Shown: one piece after another, positions 27,848 through 36,363 of the stretch
How the letters are laid out: each line of letters opens with the position of its first letter
How positions within the stretch are numbered: the first letter of the stretch is position 1
Assembly (NCBI RefSeq): GCF_019443405.1
Contig: NZ_CP080376.1
Coordinates: 1,364,001 to 1,428,000, forward strand
Direction of reading: 5' to 3'
Source of the DNA: Brevundimonas sp. PAMC22021
GTDB taxonomy: Bacteria > Pseudomonadota > Alphaproteobacteria > Caulobacterales > Caulobacteraceae
DNA: 64,000 nucleotides
Position numbers and translations under genes: made by a program
The notes under the pieces: generated by a model
The model's input: the letters and a program-made list of their open reading frames with translations, nothing else
Told to the model about the DNA's origin: nothing
The model's database searches: none

Positions 27848-29137
27848 GTGGCCATCAAGGCCATCTGCCGCGACTGCCTGTGGACCGGCGCCGATCCCGC
27901 CGGCCCGCCGGATCGGCGCTGCCCGTCGTGCGGCTCGCGGCGTGTCGTGGCGGACGCCGAGCTGGACCAGCTGGCCATCGCCCACCTCGACTGCGACGCC
28001 TTCTACGCCTCGGTGGAAAAGCGCGATCGGCCCGAACTTCGCGACAAGCCGGTCATCGTCGGCGGGGGCAAGCGGGGCGTGGTCTCCACCGCCTGCTATG
28101 TCGCGCGCCTGCACGGCGTCGGCTCGGCCATGCCGATGTTCAAGGCGCTGAAGGCCTGCCCGGACGCGGTGGTCATCAAGCCGGACTTTTCCAAATACGT
28201 CGTGGAGTCCAAACGCATCCTCGGCGCGCTCGCCGAGCTGACGCCGCTGACCCAGACCCTGTCGCTGGACGAGGCCTGGGTCGACCTATCGGGCACCGAG
28301 CGGCTGAACGGCGGCCCTCCGGCGCTGCAGCTGATCCGCCTGCAGAAGCGCATCGAGGAAGAGACGGGGCTGACCGTCTCCATCGGCCTGGCGCCTAACC
28401 GCTTCCTCGCCAAGATGGCGTCAGAGATGGACAAGCCGCGCGGCTTCTCCGTCATAGGTCAGGCGAACGCGCAAGCCCTTCTCGCGCCCAAACCCGTCAC
28501 CGCCCTGCCCGGCGTCGGTCCCGTCTTTGGCAAGAGCCTGCGCAGCGACGGCTATGCGACCATCGGCGATCTGGCGCGCGCGGACGTGCGCGACCTGGTC
28601 AGGCGCTATGGCGAATCCGGCCTTCGCTTGCACGAGCTGTCGCACGCCCGCGACGCCCGGCCCGTGAGCCCCGACCGCGACCGCAAGGGCATGAGCGCCG
28701 AGACCACCTTCAACGAGGACCTCCTCACGGCCGCCGACCTGGAGGCTGAACTCTGGCCCCTTTGCGAGAAGCTGGCGTCCAAGGCGCGCCGCGACGGCGT
28801 GGCCAGCCGCGTGCTGGTGCTGAAGCTGCGCCGCACGGACTTCCGCATCGTCACCCGCCGCATCTCCCTGCCGGAGCCGGTCCAGACCGCCCGCGCCCTG
28901 TTCGCCGCCGGCCGCGAGCTGCTGAAGCCTGAACTCGGTCGCCCCTACCGGCTGATCGGCATCGGCATGGCCGAGGTGCAGGATGCGGAGGACGCCCCCA
29001 CAGGCCTGTTCAATACGCCAGAGACCCGCGCGCTGAAGACCGAAACCGCCATCGACTCCCTACGCGCCCGCTTCGGCGCCGACGCCGTGGTCGCCGGCCG
29101 CGCGGTCGCCGGCCGCAAGGAAAAACCCGCCCGATGA
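27848..29137 (+). CDS. dinB: DNA polymerase IV with N-terminal zinc ribbon
   Basis: 429 residues from a GTG with AGGAG upstream. Residues 1-35 form a small zinc ribbon (CRDC and CPSC pairs) that E. coli Pol IV lacks. The Y-family core follows: [11 protein letters not shown] with catalytic D48, [10 protein letters not shown] with D141/E142, the helix-hairpin-helix region ([13 protein letters not shown]) and a little-finger domain. It carries out error-prone translesion synthesis. No LexA-type box was found in the 118-bp region shared with divK. The stop overlaps pncB (ATGA). Confidence 0.95.
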   Translation: MAIKAICRDCLWTGADPAGPPDRRCPSCGSRRVVADAELDQLAIAHLDCDAFYASVEKRDRPELRDKPVIVGGGKRGVVSTACYVARLHGVGSAMPMFKALKACPDAVVIKPDFSKYVVESKRILGALAELTPLTQTLSLDEAWVDLSGTERLNGGPPALQLIRLQKRIEEETGLTVSIGLAPNRFLAKMASEMDKPRGFSVIGQANAQALLAPKPVTALPGVGPVFGKSLRSDGYATIGDLARADVRDLVRRYGESGLRLHELSHARDARPVSPDRDRKGMSAETTFNEDLLTAADLEAELWPLCEKLASKARRDGVASRVLVLKLRRTDFRIVTRRISLPEPVQTARALFAAGRELLKPELGRPYRLIGIGMAEVQDAEDAPTGLFNTPETRALKTETAIDSLRARFGADAVVAGRAVAGRKEKPAR

Positions 29138-30432
29138 CCGATCTCGCCCGCCGCGCCTACGATCACGGCTTCCGCCTCGACCCGATCGTGCGCAGCCTGC
29201 TGGACACCGACTTCTACAAGCTCTTGATGCTGCAGCTGATCTGGCGCGAGCACCGCGACGTCTCCGTCGAGTTCCAGGTCATCAACCGCACCCGATCCGT
29301 CCGCCTGGCGGAAGAGATCGATGTCGGCGCCCTGCGCGAACAGCTGGACCACGCCCGCACGGTCGGCCTCAGCAGGCGCGAACAGGTCTGGCTCGCCGGC
29401 AACACCTTCTATGGCGTCAAGTCTATCTTCTCGCCGGACTTCCTGGCCTGGCTCGCGGACTTCCGCCTGCCCGATTACCACCTGGAGGTTCGCGACGGTC
29501 AGATCGAACTGACCTTCACCGGCGCCTGGGCCGACGTCACGCTTTGGGAGATTCCCGCCCTCTCCATCCTGAACGAGTTGCGTTGCCGCACTGCCCTGCA
29601 TCGGCTCGGCCGGTTCGAGCTGGACGTTCTGTATGCCCGCGCCAAGACGCGGCTGTGGGACAAGGTCGAGCGCCTGCGCGCCTTGCCCGATCTGCGCCTG
29701 TCCGACTTCGGCACCCGCCGCCGCCACGGCTTTCTGTGGCAGGACTGGTGCATCGCCGCGCTGAAGGAAGGGCTGGCTTCCGCCTTTGTCGGCTCGTCCA
29801 ACGTGCTGCTGGCCATGAACCACGACCTGGAGGCCATCGGCACCAACGGACATGAGCTGCCGATGGTGCTGGCCGCGCTCGCGCCCGACGACGAAGCCCT
29901 GCGAGCCGTTCCCTATCAGGTGCTGGATCAGTGGCGACAGCACTACGCCGGCAACCTTCTGGTGGTCCTGCCCGACGCCTTCGGCACCGAGGCCTTTCTG
30001 GATCAGGCGCCGGACTGGGTCGCCGACTGGACCGGCTTTCGCCCCGACTCCTCGCCGCCGCTGGAGGCGGGGGAAAGGCTGATCCGCTGGTGGCGCGAAC
30101 GCGGGCGCGATCCGCGCGACAAGCTGCTGATCTTCTCCGACGGCATGGACGTGGACAGCATCGAGGCCGTCCATGCGCGCTTCCACGGCCGCGCCCGTCT
30201 CAGCTACGGCTGGGGCACCAACCTGACCAACGACTTTCGCGGCTGTTCGCCGGCGCTCGCGCCCGAGCTCGATCCCATCTCCCTGGTCTGCAAGGTCGTT
30301 TCCGCCAATGGACGCCCGGCGGTCAAGCTGTCGGACAATCCGGCCAAGGCCGTGGGCGATCCGGCCGAGATCGCGCGCTACCTTCGTGTCTTCGGCGAGC
30401 GCGGGCACAGCATGCAGCCGGTCGTCGTCTGA
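29134..30432 (+). CDS. pncB: Nicotinate phosphoribosyltransferase
   Basis: 432 residues. Hallmarks are [17 protein letters not shown] near the N-terminus, [31 protein letters not shown] and [10 protein letters not shown], which contains the histidine that is phosphorylated in characterised PncB enzymes, then [10 protein letters not shown]. It converts nicotinate and PRPP to nicotinate mononucleotide in NAD salvage, with ATP hydrolysis. The start overlaps the dinB stop by four bases, so the two share a transcript although their functions are not evidently linked. Confidence 0.96.
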   Translation: MTDLARRAYDHGFRLDPIVRSLLDTDFYKLLMLQLIWREHRDVSVEFQVINRTRSVRLAEEIDVGALREQLDHARTVGLSRREQVWLAGNTFYGVKSIFSPDFLAWLADFRLPDYHLEVRDGQIELTFTGAWADVTLWEIPALSILNELRCRTALHRLGRFELDVLYARAKTRLWDKVERLRALPDLRLSDFGTRRRHGFLWQDWCIAALKEGLASAFVGSSNVLLAMNHDLEAIGTNGHELPMVLAALAPDDEALRAVPYQVLDQWRQHYAGNLLVVLPDAFGTEAFLDQAPDWVADWTGFRPDSSPPLEAGERLIRWWRERGRDPRDKLLIFSDGMDVDSIEAVHARFHGRARLSYGWGTNLTNDFRGCSPALAPELDPISLVCKVVSANGRPAVKLSDNPAKAVGDPAEIARYLRVFGERGHSMQPVVV

Positions 30433-30473
30433 GGCTTCAGCCGCCCTTAACGGCGGCGATGCAGGATGGCGTC

Positions 30474-31211
30474 ATGAGCGCCTTTATCGACAAGATGCGC
30501 CGCCGCGCCGGCCGCTACCTCGACGTGCGGCCTGTGCCCGTGCGACCTCAGCGTGGGATCCTCAGCCTGTCCTTCGACGATATCCCCGCCTCCGCCTGGA
30601 CCGAGGCGGGCCCGGTGCTGGACGCGCACGAGGTCAAGGCGACCTACTACGTCTGCGGCGGACTGGAGCGCGGGACCAACCTTGGCCTGCCGCAGTTCAC
30701 CACCGAACACCTTCAGGCGCTGTTCGCCGCCGGCCACGAGGTCGGCTGCCACACCTTCGGACACGCCTCGACCCTGACCCTTTCGGCGTCGGAACTTGAA
30801 GCCGATCTCGCGCGCAACGCCGCCTGGGTCGCCGAGCGACTGGACGGCCACGTCATGACCACCTTCGCCTATCCGTTCGGCGACTGCGCCCTGAAGTCAA
30901 AGGCGGTGATCGACGCGCGTTTCCTGTGCGGACGCGGCGTGCGGGACGGCGTCAACAGCGGCCGCGCCGACCGCGCCCTGCTGCAAGCCATCGGTCTCGA
31001 GTCTCGCCGTCTGCCCGGCTACGACCTGGAGGCGCTGGTGCAGCATGCCGCCGAACAAAGAGGCTGGCTGATCGCCTACGGCCACGACGTCAGCGATCGA
31101 CCGACGCCCTATGGCTGCACCGCGGACGATCTGGACCGCCTGATCACCCTGGCCAAGACCGCCGATCTGGACATCCAACCCGTCGCGCGCGCCTGGAGCC
31201 GGCTCGCCTAG
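30474..31211 (+). CDS. Polysaccharide deacetylase family protein
   Basis: 245 residues. The NodB-type domain shows ILSLSFDDIPASAW (the metal and base Asp pair), CHTFGHAST (His residues of the HxxxH metal site) and TFAYPFGDCA. No signal peptide is seen, so it may act in the cytoplasm or be exported atypically. Family members de-N-acetylate or otherwise modify sugar polymers or related amides. The ATG at 30474 was chosen; an in-frame ATG at 30459 adds five residues. It follows pncB by 41 bp and its end overlaps the convergent small membrane gene by four bases. Confidence 0.88.
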   Translation: MSAFIDKMRRRAGRYLDVRPVPVRPQRGILSLSFDDIPASAWTEAGPVLDAHEVKATYYVCGGLERGTNLGLPQFTTEHLQALFAAGHEVGCHTFGHASTLTLSASELEADLARNAAWVAERLDGHVMTTFAYPFGDCALKSKAVIDARFLCGRGVRDGVNSGRADRALLQAIGLESRRLPGYDLEALVQHAAEQRGWLIAYGHDVSDRPTPYGCTADDLDRLITLAKTADLDIQPVARAWSRLA

Positions 31212-31498
31212 AACAGGCCCACGGCGCCGTCCGCCCAGATCAGCAGCACCGCCGCGACCACCGCAAGCGCCAGCCCCGCCCTGACCATCGGCCGCCGCGC
31301 CTTCCAGACGATCAGTTCCAGCAGCAGCCCCGCGCCCACCAGCAGCACGCCCGCGAAGGCGAAGTCGAAGGCGGTCCAGTTCACCTCGTCCGTAAAGCGC
31401 ATCGCGATCAACGGCGCCAGCAGCACCAGCGCGACCCCGCTCCAGCCCGCCGCTCGGATCAGGTTCGCGTTGCCCAAAGGCTTTGCCACGTTCGCCAT
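31208..31498 (-). CDS. Small membrane protein of unknown function
   Basis: 96 residues with three clear hydrophobic segments (AAGWSGVALVLLAPLIAM; FDFAFAGVLLVGAGLLLELIV; AGLALAVVAAVLLIWAD), so an inner-membrane protein. I do not recognise the family with certainty. It ends by overlapping the deacetylase gene tail to tail. The 165 bp upstream of it carry an inverted repeat element and no other gene. Confidence 0.75.
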   Translation of the reverse strand: MANVAKPLGNANLIRAAGWSGVALVLLAPLIAMRFTDEVNWTAFDFAFAGVLLVGAGLLLELIVWKARRPMVRAGLALAVVAAVLLIWADGAVGLF

Positions 31499-31586
31499 CG
31501 CGTCTTCCCTCGTCCGAGCTTCAGAAACGACGATACGCCGGATTCAGCCGAGTGGGAAGGCGCCTAGAACACACTGCCACCAACCT

Positions 31587-31674
31587 CGTCATCCTCGCGC
31601 TTGTGGCGAGGATCCAGACTCCTGAACCTTACCGGACAAGCCCGAGTTTCCTAGGCACAGGGCCTAGGATGACG
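31587..31674. repeat. Palindromic intergenic repeat element
   Basis: Outer 9-bp inverted arms CGTCATCCT (31587-31595) and AGGATGACG (31666-31674) enclose two shorter hairpins (CCTCGCGCTTGTGGCGAGG and CCTAGGCACAGGGCCTAGG). The form is like the dispersed palindromic elements common in alphaproteobacteria. Its right arm contains the stop codon of the next gene. Confidence 0.65.
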
Positions 31675-32575
31675 GCGGGACGGAACGCCTCGCCTCCGCC
31701 CACGCGATCAGTGGTTTTCTCGGCCACACCATCAGCCAGGATCGCGCGACGTATTCGCCGCTGTCGATCATCCGCTTGCGCGTCGGCGACGCCGTGGCCG
31801 CTCGCTCCGTATGGATCTCACCCGGTCCCTGATGGACCATGAAGGCGCCGCCGTTCAGCGGGTTCAGCCGCAGGTGCGCCAGCCTCGGGCTGATCTCCGT
31901 CAAGGGCGGGTCGTAGAACCAGCTGGAGCCGATCATGCCGCCCAGTTCCGGCCGCGCCTTGCAGATTGCCGCCGCCGTCGCCCAGGCGCGATTCCACCCG
32001 TCCTCGTTGAAGTCCTTCAGCCACCGCGCTTCGGTGTGCACCTCCAGCCAGGTCTTGCTCCACCCGCGCGCGGCCACATAGCGCACCAGCGCGCCGACGC
32101 CGTGCCCTTCACGCACATGGCGTACCACCTGCCCCGGCCCCATCGGCGAGGTCAGGTCGATCACCTGTGAGCGCGCGCCCGGCACGCTCAGCGCCAGCGC
32201 GAACCGCACGTCCTTGGCCCAATGGTCCGGATCGTAAGCGGCGCCCTCCGCGCCCGTCAGAAACTCCGCCAGCCGCTCGAGCCAGTAGGGATAGAGCGCC
32301 ATCACCTCTTCGGGCATGTCCAGCGCGGCCGCGCGTTCGGGCAGCCCGAGCGCCCAGACGGCGATCAGACCCCGCCGCATGTCGTCGGACGCATTCCCGC
32401 CTAGCACCGCATCGACAGCCTTGGCCGGCGCTTCAAAGTCCCAGTGCGGCGCAACCTGCGCGGCGCGCTCGGCGGCCGGGCGGGAGGCGGCCTCCACCCG
32501 TGCGCGTTCGTCGGACGACAGTCGTCCAAGCACGGTCTGAAAGGCGGTGGCGGGCGTGACCTGGGGCATGTCCAT
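31664..32575 (-). CDS. Conserved-looking protein of unknown function
   Basis: 303 residues from an ATG at 32575 (a GTG at 32584 is possible). The protein is soluble with no signal peptide. The first third is helical and Ala-rich (LSSDERARVEAASR), the middle has WLERLAEFL and SLTSP-like loops, and the C-terminal third is rich in Trp, Pro and Asn (MIGSSWFYDPPLTEISPRL, LRLNPLNGGAF). Its codon use matches the neighbours. I do not recognise a domain. The final residues (VPPSS) and stop codon come from the adjacent repeat element, which hints that the original C-terminus was altered. Confidence 0.75.
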   Translation of the reverse strand: MDMPQVTPATAFQTVLGRLSSDERARVEAASRPAAERAAQVAPHWDFEAPAKAVDAVLGGNASDDMRRGLIAVWALGLPERAAALDMPEEVMALYPYWLERLAEFLTGAEGAAYDPDHWAKDVRFALALSVPGARSQVIDLTSPMGPGQVVRHVREGHGVGALVRYVAARGWSKTWLEVHTEARWLKDFNEDGWNRAWATAAAICKARPELGGMIGSSWFYDPPLTEISPRLAHLRLNPLNGGAFMVHQGPGEIHTERAATASPTRKRMIDSGEYVARSWLMVWPRKPLIAWAEARRSVPPSS

Positions 32576-32688
32576 GACCGGCACCCTAGCTTACGCCGGT
32601 TGGCGAACCTTTAAGCGCGCACCCGGATGACGCCGCCGCGCGCCCGCGCTAAACCCCGCCCCAAACCACCACAACAGGACCCTTTTCC

Positions 32689-33147
32689 ATGAGCATCGAC
32701 GCCCGCCTCGCCGAACTCGGCATCGACCTGCCGACCCCGGCCGTCCCCGTCGCCAACTACGTCTCCTTTGTCCAAACGGGCAACCTGGTCCACATCTCGG
32801 GCCAACTGTCGAACGACGCCTCGGGCGGGATCAAGGGCACGGTCGGCGTCGACGTCTCGCCGGAACAGGCCAACGCCGCCGCCCGCCTGTGCGCCATCAA
32901 CCTGATGGCTCAGATGAAGGTCGCCTGCGACGGCGACCTGTCGCGCGTCGTGCGGGTCGTCAAGCTGGGCGGCTTTGTTCAGGCCGGACCGGACTTCGAG
33001 GCCATCCCGGGCGTCATCAACGGCTGCTCGGACCTGATGGTCGAGGTGTTCGGCGACGCCGGCCGCCACGCCCGCTCGGCCGTGGGCGTCTACAAGCTGC
33101 CGCTCGGCTTCGCCGTCGAAGTGGACGCGATCGTGGAGATCCGTTGA
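32689..33147 (+). CDS. RidA/YjgF-family protein
   Basis: 152 residues of the Rid family: VANYVSFVQTGNLVHISGQL at the N-terminus, LCAINLMAQMKVACDGDL and the C-terminal HARSAVGVYKLPLGFAVEVD. RidA enzymes deaminate reactive enamine/imine intermediates made by PLP enzymes. The Arg that binds the carboxylate in archetypal RidA is not at its usual place (GVYKLPLG instead of an RxxV-type motif), so this is one of the divergent subgroups and its activity is uncertain. The stop overlaps the TTG of the next gene. Confidence 0.9.
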   Translation: MSIDARLAELGIDLPTPAVPVANYVSFVQTGNLVHISGQLSNDASGGIKGTVGVDVSPEQANAAARLCAINLMAQMKVACDGDLSRVVRVVKLGGFVQAGPDFEAIPGVINGCSDLMVEVFGDAGRHARSAVGVYKLPLGFAVEVDAIVEIR

Positions 33148-34289
33148 CCTTTACCCTGACGGTTCACGACCGGATCGCCGACATCGGCCGGGAGGCGTGG
33201 GATCCCTGCGCCTCTCCCACCGGCGATCCGTTCGTCTCCTTCGACTTCCTGCACGCTTGCGAGGCGTCACTGTCCGCCGCGCCGCGCCAGGGCTGGTCGC
33301 CCCGACACCTGGCGCTGCGCGACGAGAGCCAGACCGTTCTCGGCGTCATGCCCCTCTATCTGAAGGGCAACAGCCAGGGCGAATACGTCTTTGATCACAG
33401 CTGGGCCGACGCCTATGAGCGCGCCGGCGGTCGCTACTATCCCAAGCTTCTGGGGGCCGTGCCCTTCACGCCCGCGACAGGGACGCGCTTCCTGTCGCAC
33501 CCGAACGCGGATCACGCCACCGTACGCGAGGCCCTGCTGCAGGGCGCCCTGACCCTGGTGGAGCGGCTGGGCGTCTCCTCCTTGCACGTCAACTTCCCCA
33601 CCCGCGACGACTGGACGGCAATGGCGCAAGGCGGCCTTCTGCCGCGTCAGGACATGCAGTTCGTCTGGCGCAACAACGGCTATCGCACCTTTGACGACTT
33701 CCTGGCCGCCCTGTCGTCCAACCGCCGCAAGACCATCCGGCGCGAGCGGCGCGACGCCCTGGCCGGGCTCGACATCCGCGTCCTGACCGGCACGGAGATC
33801 GAAGAGGCGCACTGGGACGCCTTTTTCGCCTTCTACATGGACACAGGCTCGCGCAAATGGGGCCGCCCCTATCTGACGCGCGACTTCTTCACCCGCGTCG
33901 GCGCGACCATGAGCGACCGCATCGCCCTGGTCATGGCGTTCCGGGACGACACGCCCATCGCCGGCGCCCTGAACTTCATCGGCCGCGACGCCCTCTACGG
34001 CCGCCAATGGGGCGCGCTCGAGGACGTGCCCTTTCTGCATTTCGAGCTCTGCTACTATCAGGCCATCGACTTCGCCATCGCGCGCGGCTTGTCTCGCGTT
34101 GAGGCGGGGGCGCAGGGCGAGCACAAGATCGCGCGCGGCTACCTGCCGTCGCCCGTCTATTCCGCCCATTTCATCGCCGACCCGGCGCTGCGCGAGCCCG
34201 TCGCCCGCTATCTGGACGGCGAAGGCCCCGCCGTGGAGGCCGAGATCGCGGCTCTGACCGAGGCGCAGTCGCCCTACCGCAACGGCTGA
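33144..34289 (+). CDS. GNAT/FemAB-like acyltransferase (DUF482-type)
   Basis: 381 residues from a TTG that overlaps the RidA stop (TTGA). Features are DPFVSFDFLHACEAS, PLYLKGNSQGEYVFDHSW, SSNRRKTIRRERRDAL, FYMDTGSRKWGRPYLTRDFF and GAQGEHKIARGYLP, which match the peptidoglycan-biosynthesis-like N-acyltransferase group formerly DUF482. The substrate is not established in the family. The unusual start codon is supported by frame and by the tight overlap; no other start gives the conserved N-terminus. Confidence 0.87.
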   Translation: MTFTLTVHDRIADIGREAWDPCASPTGDPFVSFDFLHACEASLSAAPRQGWSPRHLALRDESQTVLGVMPLYLKGNSQGEYVFDHSWADAYERAGGRYYPKLLGAVPFTPATGTRFLSHPNADHATVREALLQGALTLVERLGVSSLHVNFPTRDDWTAMAQGGLLPRQDMQFVWRNNGYRTFDDFLAALSSNRRKTIRRERRDALAGLDIRVLTGTEIEEAHWDAFFAFYMDTGSRKWGRPYLTRDFFTRVGATMSDRIALVMAFRDDTPIAGALNFIGRDALYGRQWGALEDVPFLHFELCYYQAIDFAIARGLSRVEAGAQGEHKIARGYLPSPVYSAHFIADPALREPVARYLDGEGPAVEAEIAALTEAQSPYRNG

Positions 34290-34395
34290 AGCCTTATCGT
34301 CGCAGCAGCAAAGCTTGGCCGGAACCGACCGACGCTTCGCGCGCTGTGAGCGCATCTCCCCGCACGCAAACGAGCATCGCTCGAAAGGACATCCC

Positions 34396-34701
34396 ATGAC
34401 CGACCAACGCATCGAAGGCACGGCCACCGAAATCGGCGGCAAGGTTCAAAGCGGCCTCGGCAACCTGACCGGCGATTCCAAGCTGCAGGCCGACGGCAAG
34501 TTCAACGAGATCAAGGGCAAGGCCAAGGACTTCTACGGCCAGGCGGTCGACAAGCTCGAAACCCTCGTCGACAAGGCGCCCGTCCAGTACCAGGACAAGG
34601 CCCGCGCCGGCGTCGACTTCGCCCGCAACAAGCCCCTGCTGACCACCGGCATCGTGGCCGGCCTGGCGCTGATCCTGTCGCGCGCCGGTCGCCGCCGCTA
34701 A
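34396..34701 (+). CDS. CsbD-family stress protein
   Basis: 101 residues. The CsbD motif is seen in MTDQRIEGTATEIGGKVQ, followed by GNLTGDSKLQADGKFNEIKG. A C-terminal hydrophobic segment (LLTTGIVAGLALILS) ends in an Arg-rich tail, suggesting membrane attachment. CsbD proteins are abundant general-stress proteins of unknown function. A GAAAGGA ribosome binding site precedes the ATG. A GGAAC at 34321 recalls the -35 of EcfG promoters, but no matching -10 is present. Confidence 0.92.
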   Translation: MTDQRIEGTATEIGGKVQSGLGNLTGDSKLQADGKFNEIKGKAKDFYGQAVDKLETLVDKAPVQYQDKARAGVDFARNKPLLTTGIVAGLALILSRAGRRR

Positions 34702-34725
34702 GCATCGGCCAAGGCACACGGTTCG

Positions 34726-34758
34726 AGCCGCCGTCCCTCTCCGGGGCGGCGGCTTTTT
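34726..34758 (+). terminator. Rho-independent terminator after the CsbD gene
   Basis: A 12-bp stem (34726-34737 with 34743-34754, one G-U pair) with a five-base loop runs into a T5 tract, 25 bp after the stop codon. It also separates this gene from the convergent MATE gene. Confidence 0.85.
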
Positions 34759-34770
34759 CGTATCCGCCGC

Positions 34771-36234
34771 TCAGGCCTGCGCGGTCCGCGCGTTGTCGGC
34801 GACGGTCACCGCCGGCGTCGCCATGCCGGCATCCGGTGCCTGGCCCGCCGCGCGCGGCGACAGCAGGCGAAGCTTTCGCCATCCGCCGTAGCGGTAATAC
34901 AGCGTCGTCAGAACGCCAGAGGTTGCGATCCCGAGCGGAAAGCTCCACCAGATCGCGTCCGGCCCGATCCGTTCGCTCATCAGGGCGGCGAACGGCACCC
35001 GAACCACATACATCGACACGATCAGGATCAGCAGCGGCGTCCACACCGCGCCCGTCGCCCGGACCACGCCCGACAGGGCGAAGGTCACGCTGAACAACAC
35101 GAAGCCCCAAAGCACGCGCTCGTTGATGTGGTGGGCGATCGGCAGGGCCGGCGAGTCTCCGGGCAGGAATATCCTCAGCGTCACGTCCCCGAGCAGATAG
35201 ATGATGGCGGCTGCGGCGCCCGTGACGGCCAGACCGCACAGCACCCCGGACCGTGCGATCTTGTCGACCCGGTCCCACCTGCCTGCCCCGACGTTCTGGG
35301 CCGCCATCGAGGACACGGCCGCGCCGATGGCCATCGCCGGCATCTGCACATAGGTCCAGACCTGCGACGCGCCGGTGTAGGCGGCGGCCGTGACCGCGCC
35401 ATAGCTGTTGACCATGCCGATCATCACCATGGCCGCGCCCGACATGATCAGCATCTGCAACCCCATCGGCAGGCCCTTGCCGACCAGGGCGCGCAGGATC
35501 GTCGGATCGGGTCGGAGCAGCCGCGCCTCCGACCGGCGCAACGCCAGCGGGCTCTTTCGCCGGTAAAGGGTGATCACCAGCAGCACCAGGCTGATCCCCT
35601 GGCCGATCAGCGTCGACACCGCCGATCCCGCAATGGCGAGGCGCGGAAAGGGTCCCACGCCGTTGATCAGCAGCGGGTTCAGGATCACGTCCATCACTAC
35701 GGCCAGCAGCATGAAGTAGAAGGGAGTTTTCGAGTCGCCCACACCCCTCTGCGCCATCTGCAGAAACGCGAACAGATACATGAACGGCATGGCCAGAAAG
35801 ACGATGCGCAGATAGGTCACCGCCTCGGTCCGCGCCTCGGCCGGCGTGCCCATGACGCCCAGGATGGCGTCGGCGCTCAAGAACCCCGTGGCCGCGACCG
35901 CCGCAGCCAACGCCAGAAAGAAGGTGACGGAGGTCCCCATCACCCGCTTCACTTCGCTCATGTCACCGCGCCCGACGCTTTGGCCGATCAGGATGTTGGA
36001 GGCCATGCTGACCCCGAACGCCCCGCCCAGCATCAGCAGCATGACGATGTTGGCGTTGCCGATGGCGGTGATGGCCGTCACGCCCAGCGAGTGACTGACC
36101 CAGAACTGGTTCACGCTGCCGTTCAGCGACTGCAGCAGGTTCCCGCCCATCACCGGCAGGCTGAACACCAGCAGGGTCCGCGTGATCGGCCCCGTTGTCA
36201 GATCCGGCCGGGTCCGAGCCCCCGCTGTCGCCAT
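34771..36234 (-). CDS. MATE-family efflux transporter
   Basis: 487 residues with about twelve membrane segments and MATE hallmarks (ITRTLLVFSLPVMGGNLLQSL, AFGVSMASNILIGQSVGRGD, SMAAQNVGAGRWDR). Such transporters export cationic drugs or metabolites using a sodium or proton gradient. The ATG at 36234 is preferred over one at 36240 because GAGAGG then lies 8 nt upstream. It stands alone, downstream of the clpA terminator. Confidence 0.93.
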   Translation of the reverse strand: MATAGARTRPDLTTGPITRTLLVFSLPVMGGNLLQSLNGSVNQFWVSHSLGVTAITAIGNANIVMLLMLGGAFGVSMASNILIGQSVGRGDMSEVKRVMGTSVTFFLALAAAVAATGFLSADAILGVMGTPAEARTEAVTYLRIVFLAMPFMYLFAFLQMAQRGVGDSKTPFYFMLLAVVMDVILNPLLINGVGPFPRLAIAGSAVSTLIGQGISLVLLVITLYRRKSPLALRRSEARLLRPDPTILRALVGKGLPMGLQMLIMSGAAMVMIGMVNSYGAVTAAAYTGASQVWTYVQMPAMAIGAAVSSMAAQNVGAGRWDRVDKIARSGVLCGLAVTGAAAAIIYLLGDVTLRIFLPGDSPALPIAHHINERVLWGFVLFSVTFALSGVVRATGAVWTPLLILIVSMYVVRVPFAALMSERIGPDAIWWSFPLGIATSGVLTTLYYRYGGWRKLRLLSPRAAGQAPDAGMATPAVTVADNARTAQA

Positions 36235-36309
36235 TCGCATCGCCTCTCGTCACGGCCGCTGCGGCGGCTGGAGAAGCGCAACGCTTCGCCGCGCGCCTTG
36301 ATCCGCCGC

Positions 36310-36342
36310 AAAAAAAGCCCGGGCGTCGCCGCCCGGGCCTTT
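36310..36342 (-). terminator. Rho-independent terminator of clpS-clpA
   Basis: On the minus strand a 9-bp perfect GC stem (36330-36338 with 36317-36325) and four-base loop are followed by a T7 run, 20 bp after the clpA stop. Confidence 0.9.
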
Positions 36343-36363
36343 CCTTCAGCCGTCCCCGAAGGA

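Noticed and set aside
34321..34350. EcfG (general stress) promoter before the CsbD gene
   Set aside because: GGAAC is present but no CGTT-like -10 follows at 16-17 bp, so the match is only partial.
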